Below are positions 54,382 through 62,746 of a stretch of DNA of 64,000 nt, piece by piece (within the stretch, counting starts at the first letter, position 1; each line of letters begins with the position of its first letter). The stretch is from the NCBI RefSeq assembly GCF_900104845.1, contig NZ_FNSR01000002.1, forward strand, positions 1,116,001 to 1,180,000, read 5' to 3'. A program made the position numbers and the translations under genes. The DNA comes from Paraburkholderia caballeronis. Its GTDB lineage: Bacteria > Pseudomonadota > Gammaproteobacteria > Burkholderiales > Burkholderiaceae. Below the pieces are notes generated by a model. That model ran no database searches and was not told where the DNA came from. It saw only the letters and a list, made by a program, of their open reading frames with translations.

Positions 54382-55392
54382 TCACTCGCTGCCAGTTCGG
54401 CCAGTCGCGCGTTCCCATCCGTGCCGTACCGCATCGCGTACGTCGTGCCACGCAGCAAGGGGCGCGATGCCCGGCGTCAGCGTTTCCCAGCCGCGGCGCG
54501 CGTCCGGTTCGATGTCGTCCCACGAGCGGTCCTGATACTGAGCGTCCTGTGCGAGCCCCGCGCCATAGCGGTACGCATTCTGATACCGCTCGAACGGCAC
54601 GTCGTCCTCGCTATAGCGCGCCGCATGGTGGCCGCGAAAATCCTCTTCGTATTCGACGTACTCGTCCGGTGTTTCCAGCGGCTGCGCTGAGGCAGACACG
54701 TCTCGTTCGCCGACGCCGCCGCTCATCACCGCGCCCGCGCCGGGTGCGCTCGCCGATGTCAACGCGGTCACTGCCGCGTCGTCGTCGGGCCGGCCCGGAG
54801 GCGAGGGCGGCGGCTCGGTCTCGCGAAGCGCGTCGTAACGCGCGCGCAGCGTTGCGTCGTCCGGCACGGCAGTCGCCGATGCCGTTTCGCCGTGCTTGCC
54901 GCGGAGCGCGTCCGCAATCCCGCCGATCCCGAGTTCGTCGAGCGCCGAATGCTCGCGCATCGTGTCGGGATCGGGCGCGGCGAGCCGCCAGTCGGACGCG
55001 TGTGTATCGACCTGAATCGCCTGCTGCTGGACCAGCGTGTCGCGGGCGACCGCCGCATGCGCATCGTCCAACACGCGCACGCCGATCAGCACCGCGCCGC
55101 GTTGCAGTGCGAACCGTAACGACGCCGCGCGCGCAGCTTCGTCCGATGCCGACGTACCCGTGGGATCCGGCGTGGCCGACGGCGCATGGCTGCCCGAAAA
55201 CAGGCTGGCAACGAAGCGTTCGATGCCGGCTATCAGCCCACCGCCGTGCGCGCCGCCCGTGGCGGTGTCCGCCGCGGAACCCGGCACCGGCAATTCGATG
55301 TCGGTGACGGCGAATCCCTTCAGCAGCAGCGCGTCCTGCGCGCGCCGCGCGTCGTCGTAGGTCTCGTAGAGACCGGTCACGATCTGTCGCAT
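54382..55392 (-). CDS. Stress-type protein with N-terminal general-stress-17M-like domain
   Basis: A 336-residue acidic protein. The N-terminal 45 residues (MRQIVTGLYETYDDARRAQDALLLKGFAVTDIEL, read in pieces) resemble the 17M/heat-induced fold found in general stress proteins. The rest is low-complexity, rich in Ala, Asp and Glu, with tyrosine-rich EYVEYEEDFRGHHAARYSEDDVPFERYQNAYRYG near the end. The C-terminal part resembles stress proteins that bind membranes or other proteins, but no enzyme motif is seen. AAGGAG precedes the ATG at 55392. Confidence 0.7.
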   Translation of the reverse strand: MRQIVTGLYETYDDARRAQDALLLKGFAVTDIELPVPGSAADTATGGAHGGGLIAGIERFVASLFSGSHAPSATPDPTGTSASDEAARAASLRFALQRGAVLIGVRVLDDAHAAVARDTLVQQQAIQVDTHASDWRLAAPDPDTMREHSALDELGIGGIADALRGKHGETASATAVPDDATLRARYDALRETEPPPSPPGRPDDDAAVTALTSASAPGAGAVMSGGVGERDVSASAQPLETPDEYVEYEEDFRGHHAARYSEDDVPFERYQNAYRYGAGLAQDAQYQDRSWDDIEPDARRGWETLTPGIAPLAAWHDVRDAVRHGWERATGRTGSE

Positions 55393-55517
55393 GGCTTGCT
55401 CCTTCGCGATCCGTGTCGCGGACTCGCGGCATCGGGCGGAATCGCGCGTCGCGAGTTCCTGCCTTTGTGCAACGGCCGTGCCGGAACGCCCGCGGCCCAA
55501 TGGGCGCGGCGGGACGG

Positions 55518-55540
55518 AAAAACCGGGCGTGTTGCCCGGT
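55518..55540 (-). terminator. Rho-independent terminator of the histidine kinase gene
   Basis: On the minus strand: ACCGGGC-AACAC-GCCCGGT followed by TTTT. It lies 19 bp past the stop of the hybrid kinase gene. Confidence 0.75.
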
Positions 55541-55558
55541 ACGTCATCGACGTCGCTT

Positions 55559-57865
55559 TTACAACGTCGTGTCGCGTTCGACGTTCCCGCGCGGCCGCGA
55601 GCCGGGCGCCTGATCGCGCCGGATCTCTTCCAGCATGCGTTCGAGCAGCGCGATGTCGAACGGCTTCGACAGCACGCGCACGTCGACGTTGCGCGCGCGC
55701 TCCAGTTCCTCCGCGTAACCGGTCACGAGGATCACCGGCAGCTTAGGCTTCATCTGCTGCACCGCTTCCGCGAGATCGATCCCGTTCATCGTCCCCGGCA
55801 TGTGGATATCGGAGATCACGAGGTCGAACGGCGGCGGCGAGCCTTCCGCGATCTCGCCGATCTCGTCGTGCGCACCGGTCGCCCGCGTCGCGTCGATCCG
55901 CTGCAACGCGCCCGCCGCGTCGCTTACGCAGGTCACCTGATGGCCCATCATCTGCAATAGCGCCTCGGTCCCGGCGGCTACTTCGTCGTTGTCCTCGACC
56001 AGCAGCACGCGAAGCCCGTGCTGCGGCCGCACGACGTCGGGCCGCGGCGGCGCGGGCCGCTCCGCGACCGGCGCGGCGAGCGCGCGCGGCAGATACAGAT
56101 GCACCGATGTCCCCGCGCCGATCGCGCTGTCGATCGCCGCGAGCCCGCCCGAGCGTTCGCAGAATGCGAACACCTGCGGCAGCCCGAGCCCGGTGCCCAT
56201 GCCCTTCGGCTTCGTCGTATAAAGCGGCTCGAACGCGCGGGCGAGCACGTCCGGCGCCATGCCGACGCCGGTGTCCTCCAGCGACAACTGCACGAAATCG
56301 CCGTCGAGCGGGAAACCCTCGCCGGGCCGGAAGCCGATGTTGCGCGCGCGGACCGTGAAGCGGCCGCCGTTCGGCATTGCGTCGCGCGCGTTGACGGCGA
56401 GGTTGATCAGCGCCAGTTCGAGTTCCGCGACGTCGACGAGGATCGGCCACACGTCGTCGTTCACGTCGATCACGAGCGACACCTTCGCGCCGAGCGACGC
56501 GCGCAGCAGTTCGCGGCAGGCGGGCAGCCAGCGTCCGACGTGGATCGTCTCGTTGCGCAGCGGCTGCTTGCGCGCGACGCCGAGCAGCTGGCGCGTCAGC
56601 GACTGGCCGCTCTTCAGCGCGCGCTCCATCGCGGACAGTTCACGCTCGAAGCCCGCCGCGCCGCGCCGCCGCGCGATCTGTACGTTCGCCGAAACGATCA
56701 TCAGCAGGTTGTTGAAGTCGTGCGCCACGCTGCCGACCAGGTTGCCGAGCGCCTCCATCTTGCGCGACTGCCGGTACGCGGACTCGATCGAGCGGCGCAT
56801 CGATGCTTCCGCCTGCCAGCGCTCCCACGCCTCCTCCTCGGCCGCGAGGCGGCGTAGTGACAGCCAGATCACCGCCCACAGCGCGATCGACGGCGTGAAC
56901 ATCGACAGCAGCAGCACCGTCAGGTGCCGGTACCACGCGGCCCAGATCGCGGAGGTGCGGTAGCCGCACGACACGTACACCGGATACGACCCGACCCGGC
57001 GGTAGGCAAGGATCAGGTTGTCGTCGGCGACCGGCGAGTGGATGCGGACCACGCCGGCTTCGCTGCCGCGCGCGAGCGCCAGGCCGAACGGCGACTTCGC
57101 GTCGATCGTGTCCGGGCTGCTGGCGCGCGTCGGGTAATACGCGAGGATCGCGCCGTCGCTGCGGATCAGCCCCATCGCCATCGGCGACGCCGCGCCGAGC
57201 AGATCGCGGTAGAACGAACTGAAATAACCGGGCCGCAGCGCGACCGACACGATGCCGGCGAACGCGCCTTGTTCGTCGCGGCGCGCGACGCCCATGTTGA
57301 ACACGGTTTCGCCGCTGACCTTGCCGTACATTACGCGTGACACGTGATCGATCACGCGGCCGTCGCGGATGCCGACGAAGTCGTCGCGCTGCGAGATCGA
57401 AACCGGCGGCACCAGCGCGAAGCGGCTGCTGGTGAGCAGGTCGCCGTCGCTGCCGAAGATCGACACCGACGCGATCTGCGGATAACCGCCGCCGATCGCG
57501 TCGAGCTTCGCGTGGATCTCCGCTTCGTTCGCGCGGATGCCCTCGTCGTCGAGGCCCTGCACGAGATCGACGATGCGCGCGTCGAGCGCCTCGTTCATGT
57601 CGAACACCTTCAGCGCATGCTCTTCCGCGACGCGCACGGTGCGCAGCGTCGCGTCGGTCGCATCGGCCTCGCGCGTGCTCAGGTCGCTGTACGCCATCGC
57701 GGCGACGTACACGCACGGCAGCACGATCGCGGCGACGAGCAGCGCGATCAGCGTCCGGCGCCGCACCGCGAAATCGTGGCCGGGCGCGGCGGGAAACGGC
57801 GCGTCGTCGCTGCGCGGCGGCTCGATCGGGCGGTCGGCGGGCGGGGCAGGCCGGTCAGGATTCAT
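55559..57865 (-). CDS. Hybrid sensor histidine kinase / response regulator
   Basis: A 768-residue membrane protein. An N-terminal membrane helix (about 37-58) precedes a periplasmic dCache-like sensor (about 60-300), a second helix (about 310-335) and the kinase. The phosphoacceptor H382 is in GSVAHDFNNLL. N-box and G-box motifs (LINLAVNARDAM, DTGVGM, GMGTGLGL) follow. A C-terminal receiver has D686 in VISDIHMPG. The signal is unknown. Its neighbour at 58494, a lone receiver, is divergent and could be a target. Confidence 0.88.
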   Translation of the reverse strand: MNPDRPAPPADRPIEPPRSDDAPFPAAPGHDFAVRRRTLIALLVAAIVLPCVYVAAMAYSDLSTREADATDATLRTVRVAEEHALKVFDMNEALDARIVDLVQGLDDEGIRANEAEIHAKLDAIGGGYPQIASVSIFGSDGDLLTSSRFALVPPVSISQRDDFVGIRDGRVIDHVSRVMYGKVSGETVFNMGVARRDEQGAFAGIVSVALRPGYFSSFYRDLLGAASPMAMGLIRSDGAILAYYPTRASSPDTIDAKSPFGLALARGSEAGVVRIHSPVADDNLILAYRRVGSYPVYVSCGYRTSAIWAAWYRHLTVLLLSMFTPSIALWAVIWLSLRRLAAEEEAWERWQAEASMRRSIESAYRQSRKMEALGNLVGSVAHDFNNLLMIVSANVQIARRRGAAGFERELSAMERALKSGQSLTRQLLGVARKQPLRNETIHVGRWLPACRELLRASLGAKVSLVIDVNDDVWPILVDVAELELALINLAVNARDAMPNGGRFTVRARNIGFRPGEGFPLDGDFVQLSLEDTGVGMAPDVLARAFEPLYTTKPKGMGTGLGLPQVFAFCERSGGLAAIDSAIGAGTSVHLYLPRALAAPVAERPAPPRPDVVRPQHGLRVLLVEDNDEVAAGTEALLQMMGHQVTCVSDAAGALQRIDATRATGAHDEIGEIAEGSPPPFDLVISDIHMPGTMNGIDLAEAVQQMKPKLPVILVTGYAEELERARNVDVRVLSKPFDIALLERMLEEIRRDQAPGSRPRGNVERDTTL

Positions 57866-58493
57866 GGGCAAAAAAGAACGGGTAGGGCGCAAGCGCTTTC
57901 GCCATCATAAACGACCGCCGTGCATCGCCTGCGGCTGGCGGCACGGTCGTTCTGCATCGGCCAGCCGGTTTTGCCTGGGTGGCCTCAATTCCGCGAAAAA
58001 GCCGGAAGCGCAAACGTAAATAAGGGGACGATTATCGGCTTTCGTCCGACGAATGGAGGAATTATTTTTCGAAACCGTACCCGGTGAGTCGTTTTTATCC
58101 GGAATCCCAATTTCGGCGAGTTGCATTCCGCCAGCTTTGAATCGAGAATCTTCGCCACGCCAAAATCACGCGTCCGCCCACCGTCGGACGCCGTTGCCGC
58201 GCGGCTTCCGGGCCGCACGTGCAGCCGCACGGGTTCCACTACGGGGTGGACAACTGGACATGCAGGGCCTTGTCGTCGCGGTCGCCGGTCAATCGGCGCC
58301 TGCCGCGCGCACAGACCGGCGCGCTCGATGCGCCGGGGCCGGATTGCTGCATGCCGCTCGTCGTTCCCGCTCGTCTTATTACCCGCCCGGCTTCTGCGTC
58401 GCGCCGATGCCCGGCGCATGAAGAAAGTCCGCGCGAGGCCGTAAACCAGAACGGCGCTGCGCGTTTTCGTCTTACGACCGGTTCTGCTCGCTC
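57866..58493. other. Divergent intergenic region before the chemosensory-like operon
   Basis: About 630 bp without a convincing gene. It is relatively AT-rich near 58010-58120, where both divergent promoters may lie. A GGTGAG at 58083 is followed by TCGTTTTTATCCGG and lacks the correct spacing for an iteron-like element. Confidence 0.35.
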
Positions 58494-58862
58494 ATGCCTT
58501 TGCCCATTGTGATCGCCGACGATTCCCTGCTTGCCCGCAAGGTGCTGACGAAAGCGTTGCCGCCCGACTGGGACGTCGAGATTTCGTACGCGTCGAACGG
58601 CCGGGAGGCGCTCGAACTGTACCGCGCCGGCCGCGCGGCGGTTCTGTTTCTCGACCTCACGATGCCCGAGTTGACCGGTTTTCAGGTGCTCGAAACCATC
58701 CGGCGCGAAGACCTCAACGCGTTCGTGATCGTCGTGTCGGCCGATGTTCAGCCGCTCGCGCAGGAACGCGTGCGGGCGCTCGGCGCGGTTGCGTTCGTCG
58801 CGAAGCCCGTCACCCCCGAAGCGCTGCTGCCCATCCTGAAGGAGTACGGGTTGTATGCCTGA
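58494..58862 (+). CDS. CheY-like single-domain response regulator
   Basis: A 122-residue receiver with no output domain. The acidic pocket is in IVIADDSLLARKVL. The phosphorylated residue is D54 (VLFLDLTMPE), the Thr/Ser is in VIVVSADVQP and the conserved Lys is in FVAKPVTPEAL. It works by protein contacts, like CheY. The next gene, a CheC-type phosphatase, overlaps its stop by eight bases, so the pair is likely co-translated and the phosphatase may act on this receiver. Confidence 0.9.
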   Translation: MPLPIVIADDSLLARKVLTKALPPDWDVEISYASNGREALELYRAGRAAVLFLDLTMPELTGFQVLETIRREDLNAFVIVVSADVQPLAQERVRALGAVAFVAKPVTPEALLPILKEYGLYA

Positions 58863-59487
58863 TAGTGTCCTCTCGGAAATTCAGCGCGATGCGCTGCAGG
58901 AAATCGCCAACATGGGGATGGGCCAGGCGGCGACGCGGCTGTCGGGACTGCTGAACGCGTTCATCGAACTGTCGGTGCCGCGCGTGCGCGTCGTCCGGGT
59001 CGACGAAGCGGCCGACACGCTGCGCGAAATGACCGGCATCGACGACATGGTGACCGCGGTGCGCCAGGGCTTTCGCTCGGAGATCAAGGGCGAGGCGCTG
59101 GTGATCTGCCGCAGCACCGAGATCGCGGATCTCGGCGTGCTGCTGCAGGACTCCTATGCGCAGCCGGTCGACGGCAACGACGACATGATCGAGGTCGAGG
59201 AACTGGTGTTCGACGTCGCGAACCTGATCACCGGCGCATGCGTGTCGTCGATCCTCGAACACCTCGGCCGCATGCCGGTGTTTTCGCCGCCGGACCTGCT
59301 CGGCGACAGGATTCCGCTCGACGACGTGTTCCGCACCGACACGCTCGTATGGGACATGGCGCTCCTCATCGAGGTCAATTTCACGCTGGAGGACGAGCGG
59401 TTCCGCGCGCATCTGGTGATGCTGATGGACGAGGAGTCGATCCGCAACGTGAGCCGCGCGCTCGATACGCTTCTGCACGACATATGA
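58855..59487 (+). CDS. CheC-type phosphatase
   Basis: A 210-residue CheC/CheX/FliY-type protein with two copies of the dephosphorylation motif. The first is RDALQEIANMGMGQAATRLSGLL. Its E and first N are present, but the second N is replaced by Q. The second is EVEELVFDVANLITGACVSSI with E and N present. CheC proteins remove phosphate from CheY-like receivers. CheC is unusual in betaproteobacteria, which usually use CheZ. It overlaps the receiver gene upstream, and its TGA overlaps the ATG of the diguanylate cyclase. Confidence 0.85.
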   Translation: MPDSVLSEIQRDALQEIANMGMGQAATRLSGLLNAFIELSVPRVRVVRVDEAADTLREMTGIDDMVTAVRQGFRSEIKGEALVICRSTEIADLGVLLQDSYAQPVDGNDDMIEVEELVFDVANLITGACVSSILEHLGRMPVFSPPDLLGDRIPLDDVFRTDTLVWDMALLIEVNFTLEDERFRAHLVMLMDEESIRNVSRALDTLLHDI

Positions 59488-60428
59488 CTCTCGACGCCGC
59501 ACTGCCTTCGTTGTCCGATCTCGTCGTCGAACGGGTCGGTTTCGGCATTTTCGTCGTGGATCGCTCGCTGAACGTGCTGATGTGGAACCGGTTCATGGCG
59601 GACCACAGCGGGCTCGGACCGGAGCAGGTGATCGGCCGTCCGCTGTTCGAGCCGTTCCCGGACCTGCCGCAGGCGTGGCTCGCGCGCAAGGTCGAAAGCG
59701 TGTTCCGGCTCGGCAGCTTTGCGTTCAGCTCGTGGCAGCAGCGGCCGTACCTGTTCCGTTTCGACCACGACCGGCCGATCACCGGCGGCGTGGACTACAT
59801 GCAGCAGGACTGCACGTTCATGCCGCTGATGCGCGAGCGCGAAGTGGTCGCGGTCTGCGTGACCGTGTCCGACGTCACGCATCTGAGCATCATGCAGCGC
59901 GAGCGCGAGGAGGCCGTCGCGAAGCTGCAGGAATACGCGGACCGCGACGGGCTGACCGGCATCGCGAACCGGCGCTTTTTCGAGGCGCGGCTGCACGAGG
60001 AATTCTCGCGCTGGCAGCGCCATGGCGGCGAACTGTCGGTGCTGCTGTTCGATCTCGACCACTTCAAGAAGATCAACGACCAGTTCGGCCACGTGGCCGG
60101 CGACGCGGTGCTGCGCGTGATGGCGCAGCGCGTCGAGGGCGTCGTGCGCAAGGAGGACACGTTCGGGCGCTTCGGCGGCGAGGAGTTCGCGCTGCTGCTG
60201 CCGGCGACGCCGCTCGACGACGCGATCCTCGTCGCGGAGAAGATTCGCCATACGATCGGCGATGCGCCGGTCGAGGTGCACGGCGTGACCGTCCCGGTGA
60301 CCGCGAGCGTCGGCGCGGCCACCGCCCGGGCCGGCGTGAGCGGCTGTGACGCGTTGATCCACGAAGCTGACGCCGCGCTCTACAGCGCGAAGCGCCAGGG
60401 GCGCAACCGCTCGGTCGCGATCGCCTGA
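59484..60428 (+). CDS. PAS-GGDEF diguanylate cyclase
   Basis: A 314-residue protein. A PAS sensor (about 10-125, VERVGFGIFVVDRSLNVLMWNRFMADHSG) precedes a GGDEF domain (about 150-312). The active-site signature is GGEEF, and an RxxD inhibitory site (RKED) lies five residues before it, so c-di-GMP feedback inhibition is expected. It makes c-di-GMP from GTP. ATG 59484 overlaps the cheC-like stop, making a three-gene operon in which receiver phosphorylation state could adjust c-di-GMP output. Confidence 0.88.
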   Translation: MTLDAALPSLSDLVVERVGFGIFVVDRSLNVLMWNRFMADHSGLGPEQVIGRPLFEPFPDLPQAWLARKVESVFRLGSFAFSSWQQRPYLFRFDHDRPITGGVDYMQQDCTFMPLMREREVVAVCVTVSDVTHLSIMQREREEAVAKLQEYADRDGLTGIANRRFFEARLHEEFSRWQRHGGELSVLLFDLDHFKKINDQFGHVAGDAVLRVMAQRVEGVVRKEDTFGRFGGEEFALLLPATPLDDAILVAEKIRHTIGDAPVEVHGVTVPVTASVGAATARAGVSGCDALIHEADAALYSAKRQGRNRSVAIA

Positions 60429-60470
60429 GCCGCCGCCGCTCCGGGCTCGACCGGCGTTCGACTGCGACTG

Positions 60471-60498
60471 CGGGCAAAGGTTGGTATACTTTTGCCCG
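60471..60498. promoter_or_regulatory. Inverted repeat around a -10-like element before hpnD
   Basis: CGGGCAAA (60471-60478) and TTTGCCCG (60491-60498) flank TATACT at 60485-60490. This looks either like an operator over the hpnDE-shc promoter or like a terminator hairpin of the preceding gene. No U-run follows. Confidence 0.5.
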
Positions 60499-60626
60499 TT
60501 TTCGGTCTTGGGGACGGGACGTTCCCGAAGCCGATGCCCCGCGCGTGTCCGCGCGCGCGGGCGACCCGCGCGACGCGGGCCCGAATATCTGAACGCCCGG
60601 AGCGGGTGCCCCCAGCGGAGATCGTC

Positions 60627-61478
60627 TTGGCCGTTTCCAACCTCGTCGTGGACGATACACAACAAACCGACGCAGCCGCCGTGACGTCCGGCAGCTCGTT
60701 CTATCTGGCGATGCGGATCCTGCCCGCGGCGCAGCGCGACGCGATGTACCAGGTTTACGCGTTCTGCCGCGCGGTCGACGACATCGCGGACAGCGACCGC
60801 CCGCGCGCCGAACGCGCGGCGGCGCTCGACGCATGGCGCGCGGACATCGACGCGTGTTACGCCGGGACGCCGCCCGCGTCGCTCGCCGCGCTGACGCGCC
60901 ATATCCACACGTTCCAGCTGCAGCGCGACGACTTCCACGCGATGATCGACGGGATGGCGATGGACGCCGCCGCCGACATCTGCGCGCCGGACGAGGCGAC
61001 GCTCGACCTCTATTGCGACCGCGTCGCGAGCGCGGCGGGCCGTCTGTCGGTGAGGATTTTCGGGATGGAGGACGAGCCGGGGCGCGCGCTGTCGCACCAT
61101 CTGGGCCGCGCGCTGCAACTGACGAACATCCTGCGCGACATCGACGAGGACGCGGACATCCACCGCTGCTACCTGCCGCGCGAACTGCTCGCGCGCGAGG
61201 GCATCGCGATCGGCGACCCGCACGGGATCGCCGCCGATCCGTCGCTGCCGCGCGTGTGCGCGACGCTCGTCGAACGCGCGAAACGCCATTTCGCCGAGTC
61301 GGACGCGATTATGGACGCGTCGCCGCGCGCGCAGGTGAAGGCGCCGCGGATCATGTCGGGCGTCTACCGGTGTCTGCTGGAGCGCACGGTCGAGCGCGGC
61401 TTCGACCTGCCGCGCACCAAGGTTCGCAAGCCGAAGGCGCGTCTGATGTGGATCGTCGCGCGGTACGCGCTGTTTTGA
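60627..61478 (+). CDS. hpnD: HpnD, presqualene diphosphate synthase
   Basis: A 283-residue trans-prenyl synthase of the squalene/phytoene family. The first Asp motif is FCRAVDDIADSD and the second LTNILRDIDEDADIHRC, both needed for Mg-diphosphate. It condenses two farnesyl diphosphates in hopanoid synthesis. I chose TTG 60627 because GGAG lies six bases before it; a longer upstream frame lacks this. It overlaps hpnE. Bases 61049-61065 inside the gene are a perfect iteron-like element coding for SVRIFG with rare AGG and ATT codons. Confidence 0.85.
   Translation: MAVSNLVVDDTQQTDAAAVTSGSSFYLAMRILPAAQRDAMYQVYAFCRAVDDIADSDRPRAERAAALDAWRADIDACYAGTPPASLAALTRHIHTFQLQRDDFHAMIDGMAMDAAADICAPDEATLDLYCDRVASAAGRLSVRIFGMEDEPGRALSHHLGRALQLTNILRDIDEDADIHRCYLPRELLAREGIAIGDPHGIAADPSLPRVCATLVERAKRHFAESDAIMDASPRAQVKAPRIMSGVYRCLLERTVERGFDLPRTKVRKPKARLMWIVARYALF
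61049..61065 (+). repeat. Iteron-like element inside hpnD
   Basis: GGTGAGGATTTTCGGGA, identical over 16 bases to the origin copies at 47937 and 48387. It is the only copy found right of the array and has the array orientation. Confidence 0.7.
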
Positions 61479-62746
61479 TGCCACGGCTCGTCCACGTGGT
61501 GGGCGCCGGCCTCGCCGGCCTCGCAGCGGCGGTCCAGCTTCAGCGGCGCGGCGTCCAGGTGACGCTGCACGAAGCCGCGGGCCACGCGGGCGGCCGCTGC
61601 CGTTCCTACTACGACCGGACGCTCGGCGCGACCGTCGATAGCGGCAACCACGTGGTGATGTCGGGCAGCCATGCGACGCTCGACTACGTGCGCACGATCG
61701 GCGCCGCCGACGAACTGGCCGGCCCCGAGCGGGCGGAGTACGCGTTCGTCGATCTCGCGGTGCGCGCGCGCTGGACGCTGCGCGTGTCGAACGGCCGCCT
61801 GCCGCTGTGGGCGTTCGATCCGAACGCCCGGGTGCCGGGCACGCGCGCGGCCGATTATCTGTCGCTGCTGCCGCTGTGGTTCGCGAAACCGGGCCGCACG
61901 CTCGCGCAGACGATGCGCTGCGAAGGCGTGCTGTGGAACCGCCTGTGGCGGCCGTTTTTGCTCGCCGCGCTGAATGTCGAGCCGCGCGACGCGAGCGCGG
62001 AACTGGCCGCCGCGTTCGTGCGCGAAACCTTCGTGGCCGGCGGCGAGGCGTGCCGGCCGCTCGTCGCGCGCAACGGCGTCGGCAGCGCGTTCGTCGATCC
62101 GGCGCTGCGGATGCTGCAGCACGGCGGCGCGGCGATCCGGCTCAACGCGCCGCTGAAGTCCATCGCGTTCGACGGCGCGTCGTCGCGCGTGGCCGCGCTG
62201 CATTTCGACGACGGCCCGGTCGCGCTCGGCGCCAACGAGGCGGTCGTGCTCGCGGTGCCGCCGGACGCGGCGCGCGCGCTGGTGCCGGACGTAGAGACGC
62301 CGCGCCGCGCGAGCGCGATCGTCAACGTGCATTTCGCGGCCGAACCGCCGACCGGTCTCGGGCCGCTGACGATGCTCGTGAACGGCACCGCCGGCCGCCT
62401 GTTCGGCCTGGACGGGCGGCTGTCGGCGACGATCGGCGGCGCGGACGCGCTCGCGGACCTGCCGCCCGACGAACTGGCGCGGCGCGTGTGGGCCGACGTC
62501 GCCGGCGCCACGTCGCTGCCGGCCGACCCGATGCCGACGTGGCAGGTCGCGACCGAACGGCAGGCGACCTTCGCCGCGCTGCCCGACGAGGAACTGCGCC
62601 GGCCCGCAACCCGCACGCGCTGGAACAATCTGATGCTCGCAGGCGACTGGACGGCTACCGGTCTGCCGGCGACGATCGAGGGTGCGATCCGCTCCGGCCG
62701 CAAGGCCGCGGATCGGCTCCTCACCGTACCACTGGAACGCCGATGA
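61478..62746 (+). CDS. hpnE: HpnE, hopanoid-associated squalene-forming oxidase
   Basis: A 422-residue FAD-dependent amine-oxidase-like flavoprotein. LVHVVGAGLAGLAAAVQLQRRG is the N-terminal dinucleotide-binding site, followed by EAAGHAGGRCRSYYD. The C-terminal LMLAGDWTATGLPATIEGAIRSGRKAA is the second FAD motif. It converts hydroxysqualene to squalene, supplying shc. Its ATG overlaps the hpnD stop by one base (TGATG), and its stop overlaps the ATG of shc (ATGA). Confidence 0.92.
   Translation: MPRLVHVVGAGLAGLAAAVQLQRRGVQVTLHEAAGHAGGRCRSYYDRTLGATVDSGNHVVMSGSHATLDYVRTIGAADELAGPERAEYAFVDLAVRARWTLRVSNGRLPLWAFDPNARVPGTRAADYLSLLPLWFAKPGRTLAQTMRCEGVLWNRLWRPFLLAALNVEPRDASAELAAAFVRETFVAGGEACRPLVARNGVGSAFVDPALRMLQHGGAAIRLNAPLKSIAFDGASSRVAALHFDDGPVALGANEAVVLAVPPDAARALVPDVETPRRASAIVNVHFAAEPPTGLGPLTMLVNGTAGRLFGLDGRLSATIGGADALADLPPDELARRVWADVAGATSLPADPMPTWQVATERQATFAALPDEELRRPATRTRWNNLMLAGDWTATGLPATIEGAIRSGRKAADRLLTVPLERR

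Noticed and set aside
54637..54652. CGCGAAAATCCTCTTC in the stress-type protein gene, resembling the iteron-like element
   Set aside because: It has three mismatches at conserved positions and is explained by the encoded residues.
58053..58421. A 122-codon plus-strand frame in the region before the CheY-like gene
   Set aside because: It lacks a ribosome binding site, its composition turns Arg/Ala-rich as in shadow frames, and no domain is visible.
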